DNA from: Pseudomonas jessenii
GTDB taxonomy: Bacteria > Pseudomonadota > Gammaproteobacteria > Pseudomonadales > Pseudomonadaceae
Direction of reading: 5' to 3'
Length of the DNA stretch: 64,000 nt
Assembly: GCF_002236115.1 (NCBI RefSeq)
Contig: NZ_NIWT01000001.1
Location: 744,001 to 808,000, forward strand
Positions 56,637-64,000 of this stretch are shown in pieces (position 1 is the stretch's first letter; the number at the start of each line of letters is the position of its first letter). The notes beneath the pieces were generated by a model, which was not told the origin of the DNA, did not search any database, and saw only the letters and a program-made list of their open reading frames with translations. The translations under genes and the position numbers were made by a program.

Positions 56637-57395
56637 ATGAAACCCGTTTCCCTGAGCGAAGTCAGCCTGCCCTCACAGATCTGGAACAGCGCCCCGCAAC
56701 TGGACAGCATTCCGGTCATCAACACCCAATCCCTGGTACCCACCGGCGCACGCGTGGTGCTCATTGCCCCGCACCCTGGCGATGAAGTCGTGACCTGCGG
56801 CGGCCTGCTGCAATTGCTCAGTAACCTGGGCCACCCGCTGCAATTGATCTCGATCACCGACGGCAGCGCCAGCCATCCGGGGTCACAGCAGTGGTCGGAA
56901 AAACGCCTCAGCGTGTTTCGTCCCCAGGAAAGCGTGGAAGCCATACGTCGACTCGGGTTGCCGATGCACAGCCTGAAGTGGATTCGTGGCGGGTTTACCG
57001 ATAACGCGCTGGCGGAGCAGGAAGATCAGATCGCCCGATTCATCACGCGCTACCTGCGCCCAGGTGATGTGGTGTTCAGCACCTGGCGCCAGGACGGCAA
57101 TGTCGACCACGACACTGTTGGCCGCGCGAGCGCCAGGGCGGCGGCCAATATCGGGGCCACCTACAACGACGTACCGTTCTGGGCCTGGCACTGGCCGGCA
57201 CGGGACCGGGAGCTGATTCCCTGGCACCGTGCCCGCAAGGTGCGCCTCGATACCTGGACCGTCGCCCGCAAGAGTCACGCCACCCATGCCTACGCCAGCC
57301 AACTGGACGGCGAACCGGCCATCGGCCTCGCGCCGTTGCTGCCCCGGCCGCTGCTGGAGCGTATCCGTTTGCCTTATGAAATTGTGCTGGTTTGA
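56637..57395 (+). CDS. PIG-L family deacetylase-like protein with altered catalytic motif
   Basis: A 252-residue protein of the LmbE/PIG-L fold. The zinc-site motif, normally HPDDE, reads APHPGDEVVTCGG (H46, G48, D49, E50), so the Asp expected to act as general base is Gly while the presumed zinc ligands H46 and D49 remain. Later HAYASQL (HxxxSQ-like) could supply the third ligand. Family enzymes N-deacetylate sugar amides. Either catalysis uses another residue or the protein has changed role. The ATG at 56637 has AAGGA at 9-10 nt; the open frame to 56448 is rejected. The 213-bp gap after glgX shows nothing obvious. Confidence 0.8.
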   Translation: MKPVSLSEVSLPSQIWNSAPQLDSIPVINTQSLVPTGARVVLIAPHPGDEVVTCGGLLQLLSNLGHPLQLISITDGSASHPGSQQWSEKRLSVFRPQESVEAIRRLGLPMHSLKWIRGGFTDNALAEQEDQIARFITRYLRPGDVVFSTWRQDGNVDHDTVGRASARAAANIGATYNDVPFWAWHWPARDRELIPWHRARKVRLDTWTVARKSHATHAYASQLDGEPAIGLAPLLPRPLLERIRLPYEIVLV

Positions 57396-57473
57396 AAACG
57401 CAGCCCATTGGACTGAACTGCCTGCCATCGCATCAGTCGCATACATAAGCAGCCCTGAGTCAGAGGAGTGCAT

Positions 57474-58274
57474 GTGGCCAGTCATTCAAAACCGCAGGTA
57501 ACCGAATCAATGCCATTGAACACGCCCCCGGCGATTCATCGGCTTCGCGTGCTGACGGTCAACACCCATAAGGGTTTTACCGCACTCAACCGGCGCTTCA
57601 TCCTTCCTGAATTGCGTGAAGCGGTGCGCAGTACGTCGGCAGACCTGGTGTTCCTGCAGGAGGTCGTCGGCGAGCACGACCGCCACTCCTCCCGCTACAA
57701 CGATTGGCCACAAACCTCGCAATATGAATTCCTCGCCGACAGCATGTGGAGCGACTTCGCCTATGGGCGCAATGCCGTCTACCCCGACGGTCACCATGGC
57801 AATGCCCTGCTGTCGAAATATCCGATCCGCGAGTATCGAAACCTGGATGTTTCCATTACCGGCCCGGAACGCCGTGGCTTGCTGCACTGCGTGCTGGACG
57901 TACCGGGTCATCGCGAAGTGCATGCGATCTGCGTTCACCTCAGCCTGCTGGAAAGCCATCGTCAGCTGCAATTGCAGTTGCTCTGTCAGCTCCTCGAGTC
58001 CCTGCCGGATGATGCGCCGGTGATCATTGCCGGCGACTTCAACGACTGGCAGATGCAGGGCAATGCCACCCTTGCCCGCCACGATTACTTGCACGAAGCC
58101 TTCGAACGCCACCTGGGTCGTCCTGCCAAAACCTACCCCGCGCGGTTTCCCTTGCTGCGCCTGGACCGTGTCTACCTGCGCAACGCCAGCAGCCATGAGC
58201 CGCAAATACTGGGAAACAAGCCGTGGACGCACCTGTCCGACCATTTGCCGCTGGCGGTGGAAGTGCATCTCTGA
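57474..58274 (+). CDS. Endonuclease/exonuclease/phosphatase family protein
   Basis: A 266-residue EEP-fold protein. Visible active-site motifs are LTVNTHKGF, FLQEVVGEHD, HGNALLSKYPI, IIAGDFNDWQ and a final SDHLPLAVEV. The family includes DNases, sphingomyelinases and lipid phosphatases; the relation to E. coli YbhP and the typical Pseudomonas position next to phospholipid-synthesis-like genes make a lipid-related role possible, not shown. The start is uncertain: GTG at 57474 has GAGGAG at 5 nt, whereas the ATG at 57510 lacks a good site; I used the GTG. Confidence 0.82.
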   Translation: MASHSKPQVTESMPLNTPPAIHRLRVLTVNTHKGFTALNRRFILPELREAVRSTSADLVFLQEVVGEHDRHSSRYNDWPQTSQYEFLADSMWSDFAYGRNAVYPDGHHGNALLSKYPIREYRNLDVSITGPERRGLLHCVLDVPGHREVHAICVHLSLLESHRQLQLQLLCQLLESLPDDAPVIIAGDFNDWQMQGNATLARHDYLHEAFERHLGRPAKTYPARFPLLRLDRVYLRNASSHEPQILGNKPWTHLSDHLPLAVEVHL

Positions 58275-58455
58275 ATCACGGCCATCAGGCGTCTGCTCCT
58301 GTGAAACCGCCCCCCACCTGTTATTTCTGACAGTAGCCACATTCAAGCGGTGCCTGCTACGTTGGTGATGCCCTGCCGATGCCGACAGGGGAAGTCGGTC
58401 CTGGCCATTCCTGGCGGCCAAAGGAACGGACGTTGATCCCATCGCGGAGGCAACC

Positions 58456-61044
58456 ATGGAGTTTTCGACAGATCTGCCCAAATACCGTTTCAGCGCCTGC
58501 CTGTTCTCGATCTGGTTATGCGCGAACTGGCCCCAGGCTGCCGACGCCGCCTGCACACTCACCCCCACCGCCGGTAACGACAACTTCGTCTGCGACAGCG
58601 CCACCAGTGGGCCGTTGACCGACTTGTCCGGTAATAACTCCCTGACCTTTCCTGCCAACAGCACCGGCAGGATCAACGGCAACCTGACCTTCGGCGCCGG
58701 CGCCGACACGGTGAACATGGCGTCCGGTACCGTGGCCGGCGCTGTGGATCAGGGCGACGGGGCGGATAGTTTCACGATCAGCGCCGGGCAAGTCACCGGC
58801 GCGGTCAGCCAGGGCAATGGCATCGATAACTTCAGCATGTCTGGCGGGACCCTTGAGTCCCTGGCCCAGGGCGACGGCCGCGACACCTTCCTGATGACCG
58901 GCGGCACCATCGTTCGCGCCTTCGAGGACGGCGACATCGCCAGGATGACAGGCGGCACCATCGGCCGGGTCGACATGAAGCTCGATAAAAATATTTTCGA
59001 TATATCCGGCGGGGAGATCCGCGCCAACCTGGTGACCGGTCTAGGCACCGATACCATCATCGTTTCCGGGGGCCGTATCGGCGGCAACATCAGTGTCAGC
59101 AACGGCAACGACAGCATCACAGTCACCGGTGGCGAAATCGTCGGCGAGATCCGCGCCGGCAATGGCGATGACACCCTGGTGTGGGACGGCGACGGGATCA
59201 TCCGCTCGCAAATCCTGCTGGAGGCCGGCAACGACAGCGCCACCCTGCGCAACCTCAGCGAAAGCACCCTGGCCCTCACCCCGAGCATCGATGGCGGTGT
59301 CGGCAATGACCTGCTGACCTTCGATCACACCACCTCGTCCGGCGCCGCCCGGTATATCCACTGGGAAACGGTCAACCTCGGCAACGGCTCGCGCTTTGAT
59401 CTCGATGGCACTTTTCAACTGGGGGACAGCACCACGGGCACCGGCGTGTTCAATGTTGATGGCAGCAGTACGCTGACGTCGGTGCAGGGCAGCATCACGC
59501 CATTGACCGCGGGCCGGCTCGCGACCTTGAACAACAGCGGGGTCATCGACCTCACTCGTGGCAACTCGCGCACCAATGACAGCCTGACGGTTGAAGGCAA
59601 TTACGTAGGTAATGGCGGCCAATTGCTGTTGCAAAGCGCCGTGGGCGATGACAGTTCTCCCAGCGACAAGCTGGTGGTCAACAACGGGACATTGACCGGC
59701 AGCACCCTGATCAGCGTCACCAATGTTGGCGGCGCGGGTGCCCTGACCCGGCAAAACGGTATCCAGTTGGTACAGGCCCAAGGCACGGCAGTCAGCGGCA
59801 ACACCGCGTTCGCCCTCAAAGCCCCGGTGTCGGTTGGCGCCTTCGATTACCGCCTGTTCAAAGGCGGTATCACACCGGGCAGCGAAAACAGCTGGTATTT
59901 GCGCTCCTCTGTGGTGGCACCGCCAGTGGTTGCCGTCGCCAACCCTGATCCCGCCTTGCCGCCGACGCTGGTGCCTATCGTGGCAGTGCCGGTGGCTGCA
60001 CCAGTGGTTGTGGCCACAACAGCTGAAGGGGTGGCAACGGTCGAAGTCCCGGTGTTGCCGGCTGCCGTACCCGGCGCCGCACCAATCCCCCTGTATCGCG
60101 AGGCGGTGCCAACCTGGTCGGTGGTGCCGCCGGCGGCAGCACAGTTGGGCCTTACCGCTTTGGGCACCTTCCATGACCGTCAGGGCGATCAGCGCCTGCT
60201 GACGCAAACCGGTGCGCTCAGTACCGGTTGGGGCCGGGTCTACGGCAAGAACCTCGAGCAGACCTGGGCCGGCACCGTTACGCCAAGACTGGACGGCTCG
60301 CTCAATGGCTTTCAGGTCGGCAATGATCTGTTCGGCTCAGCGTTGGCGGGTGGGCAAACCCAGCGCAGCGGTTTCTTCATCGGCCATAGCCGCTTGCAAG
60401 GCGATGTCGACGGTTTCAATCAGGGCTTCGAAGGCAAGCGCTCCGGCAACGTCGAGTTGAAAGGCGACAGCCTTGGCGTTTACTGGACCCTGACCGACCC
60501 CACCGGCGCGTATCTCGATACCGTGGCCATGTACACCTGGCTCAATGGCGACAACCGTTCCGAAAGTGGACTGAAGATCGACAATGACGGGCACGTAACG
60601 ACGTTATCGGCAGAAGTCGGCTACCCGATCCCGGTGGCCGGAAACTGGGTGGTCGAACCCCAGGCCCAGGCGATTTACCAGAAGGTCAAACTCGACAGCC
60701 AGGACGACGGCGTTTCCCATGTCTCGTTCGATTCCGACAGTGCGTGGACTGGCCGCGTCGGCGCACGCCTGAAGGGTCTCTACGAGGTCGGCGGGCGGCC
60801 GGTGGAACCCTATCTGCGGGCCAACATCTGGCACACCTTTACGGGTACGGATACGGTCACCTTTGACCATCTCGATCAGATCGAAACCCAACAACGCACC
60901 TCGTCCGCCGACCTCGGTATCGGCATGGTGCTGAGCGTTGCGGCCTCGGTCAGCATGTACGCCGGACTCGACTACACCAGCAATATCGACAGCAACCAAC
61001 AACGGAAAACGTTCGGTAACCTGGGGGTCCGGGTGGAGTGGTGA
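58456..61044 (+). CDS. Autotransporter (type Va) with beta-helical repeat passenger
   Basis: An 862-residue protein with a signal sequence (about 12-31), a passenger and a C-terminal barrel. Between residues about 70 and 247 the passenger has eight or nine repeats of about 20 residues with GG-T/E-I-x-G and G-x-G-x-D-x-I/F-x-V spacing (GG near 130, 149, 166, 185, 205, 225), which predicts a parallel beta-helix. A Pro/Val/Ala-rich linker (about 485-570) precedes an outer-membrane beta-barrel of about 280 residues whose last strand ends GNLGVRVEW, with the required aromatic terminus. GAGG lies 5-6 nt before the ATG. No protease, lipase or adhesin active-site motif was recognised. It interrupts the glycogen/trehalose block between glgX-side genes and glgB. 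Confidence 0.85.
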   Translation: MEFSTDLPKYRFSACLFSIWLCANWPQAADAACTLTPTAGNDNFVCDSATSGPLTDLSGNNSLTFPANSTGRINGNLTFGAGADTVNMASGTVAGAVDQGDGADSFTISAGQVTGAVSQGNGIDNFSMSGGTLESLAQGDGRDTFLMTGGTIVRAFEDGDIARMTGGTIGRVDMKLDKNIFDISGGEIRANLVTGLGTDTIIVSGGRIGGNISVSNGNDSITVTGGEIVGEIRAGNGDDTLVWDGDGIIRSQILLEAGNDSATLRNLSESTLALTPSIDGGVGNDLLTFDHTTSSGAARYIHWETVNLGNGSRFDLDGTFQLGDSTTGTGVFNVDGSSTLTSVQGSITPLTAGRLATLNNSGVIDLTRGNSRTNDSLTVEGNYVGNGGQLLLQSAVGDDSSPSDKLVVNNGTLTGSTLISVTNVGGAGALTRQNGIQLVQAQGTAVSGNTAFALKAPVSVGAFDYRLFKGGITPGSENSWYLRSSVVAPPVVAVANPDPALPPTLVPIVAVPVAAPVVVATTAEGVATVEVPVLPAAVPGAAPIPLYREAVPTWSVVPPAAAQLGLTALGTFHDRQGDQRLLTQTGALSTGWGRVYGKNLEQTWAGTVTPRLDGSLNGFQVGNDLFGSALAGGQTQRSGFFIGHSRLQGDVDGFNQGFEGKRSGNVELKGDSLGVYWTLTDPTGAYLDTVAMYTWLNGDNRSESGLKIDNDGHVTTLSAEVGYPIPVAGNWVVEPQAQAIYQKVKLDSQDDGVSHVSFDSDSAWTGRVGARLKGLYEVGGRPVEPYLRANIWHTFTGTDTVTFDHLDQIETQQRTSSADLGIGMVLSVAASVSMYAGLDYTSNIDSNQQRKTFGNLGVRVEW

Positions 61045-61103
61045 TGAAAGACAACCACGCTAACGGGTTGATTGGCAGCCTGGGTGTACGGTTGCGCTGG
61101 TGA
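61044..61103 (+). pseudogene. 19-codon ORF repeating the autotransporter terminal beta-strand motif
   Basis: The ATG overlaps the autotransporter stop (TGATG) and encodes MKDNHANGLIGSLGVRLRW. Its end, IGSLGVRLRW, parallels the barrel's FGNLGVRVEW: same spacing and C-terminal Trp. DNA has diverged too much for a recent duplication. It may be the remnant of a second barrel, or a free outer-membrane beta-signal peptide. It is too short to be confident that it is translated. Confidence 0.45.
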
Positions 61104-61141
61104 GGGAATACTTCAAAAGATGTTTTGACCAGGCTGGCCCC

Positions 61142-61200
61142 TTCGCGAGCAAACCAGCTCCCACAGTCATCCAATGTGGGAGCGAGCCTGCTCGCGAAAG
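61142..61200. repeat. Reversed REP doublet, partly decayed (59 bp)
   Basis: TTCGCGAGCAAACCAGCTCCCACAG (one arm altered) then TGTGGGAGCGAGCCTGCTCG, tail-to-tail with a short spacer. It lies in the gap between the mini-ORF and the glgB stop. Confidence 0.8.
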
Positions 61201-61219
61201 GCAGCAACGCGGATCTGGA

Positions 61220-63451
61220 TCAGCCCTGCGGCCGCAACATCAACACCGCCAACGGCGGCAAATTCAGCACCAGCGACAACGCCTGGCCATGGCTCGGCGT
61301 TTCCTCGGCAACCGCCCCGCCACTGTTGCCGTAGTTGGAACCGGCATAGATGGACGAGTCGCTGTTGAGCACCTCGTTCCACTGCCCGGCAAACGGCACC
61401 CCGACGCGATAAGCCTCGCGTGGCACTGGCGTGAAGTTGGCCACCACCAGCACCGGTTCGCCGTCCTTGCTCCAGCGCAACCACGCATAAACGCTGTTGA
61501 TCGCGTCATCGCCGATCAGCCATTGGAAACCCTGCGGCACGTCGTCCTGCTCATGCAGCGCCGGCTCTTCGCGGTACAAGCGGTTGAGGTCGGCCACCAG
61601 TTTCTGCACCCCCTGGTGCTCTGGGTATTGCAACAGGTACCAGTCCAGTTGCTGGTCATGGTTCCACTCGCGCCACTGGCCGAACTCGCAGCCCATGAAC
61701 AGCAGTTTCTTGCCCGGATGCGCCCACATGAAACTCAGGTAGGCCCGCAGGTTGGCGAATTTCTGCCAGCGGTCGCCGGGCATCTTGTCGATCAGCGAGT
61801 GTTTGCCGTGCACCACTTCATCGTGGGAGATCGGCAGGATGAAGCGCTCGGACCACGCATACACCAGGCCGAAACTCAGTTCGTTGTGGTGATGGGCGCG
61901 GTACACCGGGTCCTGCTGGATGTAATGCAGCGAGTCGTGCATCCAGCCCATGTTCCATTTGTAGGCAAAGCCCAGGCCGCCCTGTTGCGTGCCCTGGCTT
62001 ACACCGGGCCATGCGGTGGATTCCTCGGCGATCACCAGCGCACCGGGCGCTTCGAGGGCCACCACGTCATTGAGGTGACGCAGGAAGTCGATGGCTTCCA
62101 GGTTCTCCCGCCCGCCATGGCGGTTCGGCACCCACTCGCCGGCCTTGCGCGAGTAGTCGCGGTAGAGCATCGAGGCCACCGCATCGACCCGCAGGCCGTC
62201 GACGTGGAAATGCTTGAGCCAGTGCAGCGCCGACGCCAGCATGTAACCATGCACTTCGGTGCGACCCAGGTTGTAGATCAGCGTGTCCCAGTCCTGATGG
62301 AAACCTTCCTGCGGGTTGCCGTACTCGTACAGCGCCGTGCCGTCGAACTGGGCCAGGCCGTGGGTATCGGTGGGGAAATGCGCCGGCACCCAATCGAGAA
62401 TCACCCCGAGTTCGGCCTGGTGGCAGGCGTTGATGAACGCGGCGAACTCGTCCGGCGTGCCATACCGCGCACTCGGCGCGAATTGCGACAACAACTGATA
62501 ACCCCACGAGCCGCCGAACGGGTGCTCCATGATCGGCATCAGTTCGATGTGGGTGAAACCGAGGTCTTTGACATAGGGAATCAGCCGCTCGGTCAACTCG
62601 GGCCAAGTGTACTGGCGGGCCACTTCGCCCAAATCGTCCAGCTCGCATTGCCACGAGCCGGCGTGCAATTCGTAGATCGACAACGGCGCCGTCACCCGCT
62701 GGCGGTCACCACGGGTCATCATCCAGTCCTGATCCTGCCAGTCGATGTTCAAGGGTGAAGCGACTTTCGAGGCGGTGTCCGGTGGCAGGCTGGTGGCCAA
62801 CGCCACGGGATCGGCCTTCAACGGCAGGATGCCGTGGGCGCCGAGAATCTCGTATTTGTAGGTGTCCCCGGCTTGCAGGCGCGGGATGAACAATTCCCAG
62901 ACGCCTGTGGGGTGACGCAGTCGCATCGGGTGCCGGCGCCCATCCCAGACGTTGAAATCACCGACCACCGACACCCGCCGGGCATTCGGCGCCCACACGG
63001 CGAAACGCACGCCGGAGATGCCGTCCACGGTTTTCAGTTGCGCGCCCAGGCACCCGCTGAGGTCGCGGTGATTGCCTTCGGCAAACAGATACAAATCCAT
63101 TTCGCCCAACAACGGACCGAAGCTGTAAGGATCTTCTGCCGTTTGCTCGCCGCCGGCCCAACGGGTACGCAGCAGATACGCTTGCGCACGTTCGAAATGC
63201 CCGACAAACAATCCCGGCGTCTCTGTGGCTTCAAGTTGGCCGAGCTCTTGTCCGGTATCCCTGGCCAGCACCTGCACACTCAAGGCACCCGGCAGATACG
63301 CGCGAATGAATTGCCCGCCAGCGCCATCAGCGTGGGGGCCAAGAATCGCAAAAGGATCGATATGCTCGGCGCGCACCAATGCGTCGATATCCCGCGCCTT
63401 GGGCAGCAGCGCTTCTTTGTGATGACCCTGTTCCTTGTTCGAGACACTCAT
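61220..63451 (-). CDS. glgB: 1,4-alpha-glucan branching enzyme GlgB
   Basis: A 743-residue GH13 branching enzyme with the long N-terminal part found in many proteobacteria: an N1 domain (about 20-115), a CBM48 domain ([20 protein letters not shown], about 147-166) and the catalytic barrel. Key residues: nucleophile in [14 protein letters not shown], acid/base in [11 protein letters not shown], and [14 protein letters not shown]. It moves alpha-1,4 segments to alpha-1,6 positions, completing glycogen or GlgE-type glucan. The ATG at 63449-63451 has GGAG at 7 nt, 2 bp after the treS stop, so both share an operon. Confidence 0.93.
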   Translation of the reverse strand: MSVSNKEQGHHKEALLPKARDIDALVRAEHIDPFAILGPHADGAGGQFIRAYLPGALSVQVLARDTGQELGQLEATETPGLFVGHFERAQAYLLRTRWAGGEQTAEDPYSFGPLLGEMDLYLFAEGNHRDLSGCLGAQLKTVDGISGVRFAVWAPNARRVSVVGDFNVWDGRRHPMRLRHPTGVWELFIPRLQAGDTYKYEILGAHGILPLKADPVALATSLPPDTASKVASPLNIDWQDQDWMMTRGDRQRVTAPLSIYELHAGSWQCELDDLGEVARQYTWPELTERLIPYVKDLGFTHIELMPIMEHPFGGSWGYQLLSQFAPSARYGTPDEFAAFINACHQAELGVILDWVPAHFPTDTHGLAQFDGTALYEYGNPQEGFHQDWDTLIYNLGRTEVHGYMLASALHWLKHFHVDGLRVDAVASMLYRDYSRKAGEWVPNRHGGRENLEAIDFLRHLNDVVALEAPGALVIAEESTAWPGVSQGTQQGGLGFAYKWNMGWMHDSLHYIQQDPVYRAHHHNELSFGLVYAWSERFILPISHDEVVHGKHSLIDKMPGDRWQKFANLRAYLSFMWAHPGKKLLFMGCEFGQWREWNHDQQLDWYLLQYPEHQGVQKLVADLNRLYREEPALHEQDDVPQGFQWLIGDDAINSVYAWLRWSKDGEPVLVVANFTPVPREAYRVGVPFAGQWNEVLNSDSSIYAGSNYGNSGGAVAEETPSHGQALSLVLNLPPLAVLMLRPQG

Positions 63452-63453
63452 GA

Positions 63454-64000
63454 CTACTCTCCATCAAGATCGGAAAAGGGTTTAAGCCCACTCAATAATC
63501 CATATAAACCGTGCAACGGCACGGGCAACCAGGCGGGGCGATTTTCCGCCTCATAAGCCACTTCATACGCCGCCTTCTCCAGACCGAACAACGCCAGCGC
63601 GGCATCCTCGCCTTCGGGATCTTGCCATGCATGGGCAAGACTAGCTGCCGCCAGCCGATAAGCGTCGACAAATGCTTGCCGCGCCTCGCTCAAGTAGCGA
63701 TCGGTGACCCGCAAGCGCGCGGCATCGGCCGCTGCGGTGTTATCGACGCTCTGCACGTTGATCGCCATCGCCGCCGCATAGTCGAAGGACCGCAGCACGC
63801 CGCTGACATCCTTGTACGGGCTGTGTTTGCCCCGTCGTTCATGCAATGGCCGGGCCGGTTCGCCTTCGAAGTCGATCAGGTAGGCATCGCCCTTGATCAC
63901 CAGCACCTGCCCCAGGTGCAGGTCGCCGTGTACACGAATGCGCAAGCCGCCCGCGGTCTTTTTGCCCAACGCCTGTACATGGCCGAGGATGGCTTTCTTG
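63454..64000 (-). CDS. treS: Trehalose synthase/maltokinase fusion TreS, C-terminal part (cut by window end)
   Basis: About 181 residues of the C-terminal maltokinase (aminoglycoside-phosphotransferase fold) are visible. The catalytic loop reads [13 protein letters not shown] and the metal-binding DFG-like motif [12 protein letters not shown]. In pseudomonads this domain is fused to TreS (trehalose to maltose isomerase), and together they produce maltose 1-phosphate for GlgE. The TreS part and glgE would lie beyond 64000. That the fusion is present is inference from family and glgB adjacency; a separate maltokinase gene is the alternative. The stop is TAG at 63454-63456. Confidence 0.8.
   Translation of the reverse strand, partial: KKAILGHVQALGKKTAGGLRIRVHGDLHLGQVLVIKGDAYLIDFEGEPARPLHERRGKHSPYKDVSGVLRSFDYAAAMAINVQSVDNTAAADAARLRVTDRYLSEARQAFVDAYRLAAASLAHAWQDPEGEDAALALFGLEKAAYEVAYEAENRPAWLPVPLHGLYGLLSGLKPFSDLDGE

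Noticed and set aside
61044..61103. Read-through extension of the autotransporter into the mini-ORF
   Set aside because: The mini-ORF is in another frame than the autotransporter, so stop-codon read-through would not produce it.

Overview
The window looks like chromosomal DNA of a fluorescent-group Pseudomonas. The evidence is high GC with strong third-position GC bias, many Pseudomonas-type REP palindromes (core GTGGGAGCGAGCTTGCTCGC), and gene order recalled from P. aeruginosa and its relatives: the aruH/aruI/aruRS block and the glgA-treZ-malQ-treY-glgX / glgB-treS block. No rRNA, tRNA, CRISPR array or complete mobile element was seen. Assignments rest on reading translations and motifs; no database search was run.

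1-13.4 kb: arginine transaminase pathway. A minus-strand operon runs from a PaaG-like crotonase through an acyl-CoA dehydrogenase and an ADP-forming acyl-CoA synthetase to aruI (2-ketoarginine decarboxylase) and aruH (arginine:pyruvate transaminase, cut by the window edge). An APC amino acid permease and a regulatory operon aruR - periplasmic binding protein - aruS follow. A small lectin-like gene lies between them behind a perfect 18-bp lux-box palindrome. A TetR gene next to the cluster and the crotonase operon carry similar 18-bp operators at exactly the same distance from their start codons.

12.6-23.5 kb: amine or polyamine catabolism. Class II aldolase, orphan periplasmic binding protein, trimethylamine-dehydrogenase-like Fe-S flavoprotein, cupin-HTH regulator, AraC regulator, gamma-glutamylpolyamine synthetase-like enzyme, PotF-like binding protein and PuuB-like oxidase. 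Neither binding protein has a permease or ATPase nearby.

23.7-31.3 kb: a pqi lipid-trafficking operon with pqiA split in two, then a three-gene ferric iron ABC importer behind a possible Fur box.

31.2-45 kb: miscellaneous. Solitary tyrosine recombinase, small ORFs (one apparently frameshifted), UDP-glucose dehydrogenase, MFS transporter, HPP protein, NCS2 nucleobase transporter, LEA lipoprotein, AraC regulator, PssA, a TetR/NTF2-like pair, TSUP transporter, NudC and a dienoyl-CoA isomerase-like protein.

45-64 kb: glycogen/trehalose. glgA-treZ-malQ-treY and a DUF2934 gene lie behind a good sigma-54 promoter candidate, then glgX, a PIG-L deacetylase, an endonuclease/exonuclease/phosphatase protein and a large autotransporter, with glgB and treS-maltokinase on the opposite strand. 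GlgA/GlgB would build glucan, GlgX and MalQ trim and rearrange it, TreY/TreZ turn linear glucan into trehalose, and TreS-maltokinase returns trehalose to maltose and maltose 1-phosphate. The autotransporter is followed by a 19-codon ORF that repeats its terminal beta-strand motif.

REP elements (REPIN pairs of about 90 or 100 bp, plus reversed and decayed pairs) punctuate intergenic gaps at 6-24 kb and 39-61 kb and are absent between.
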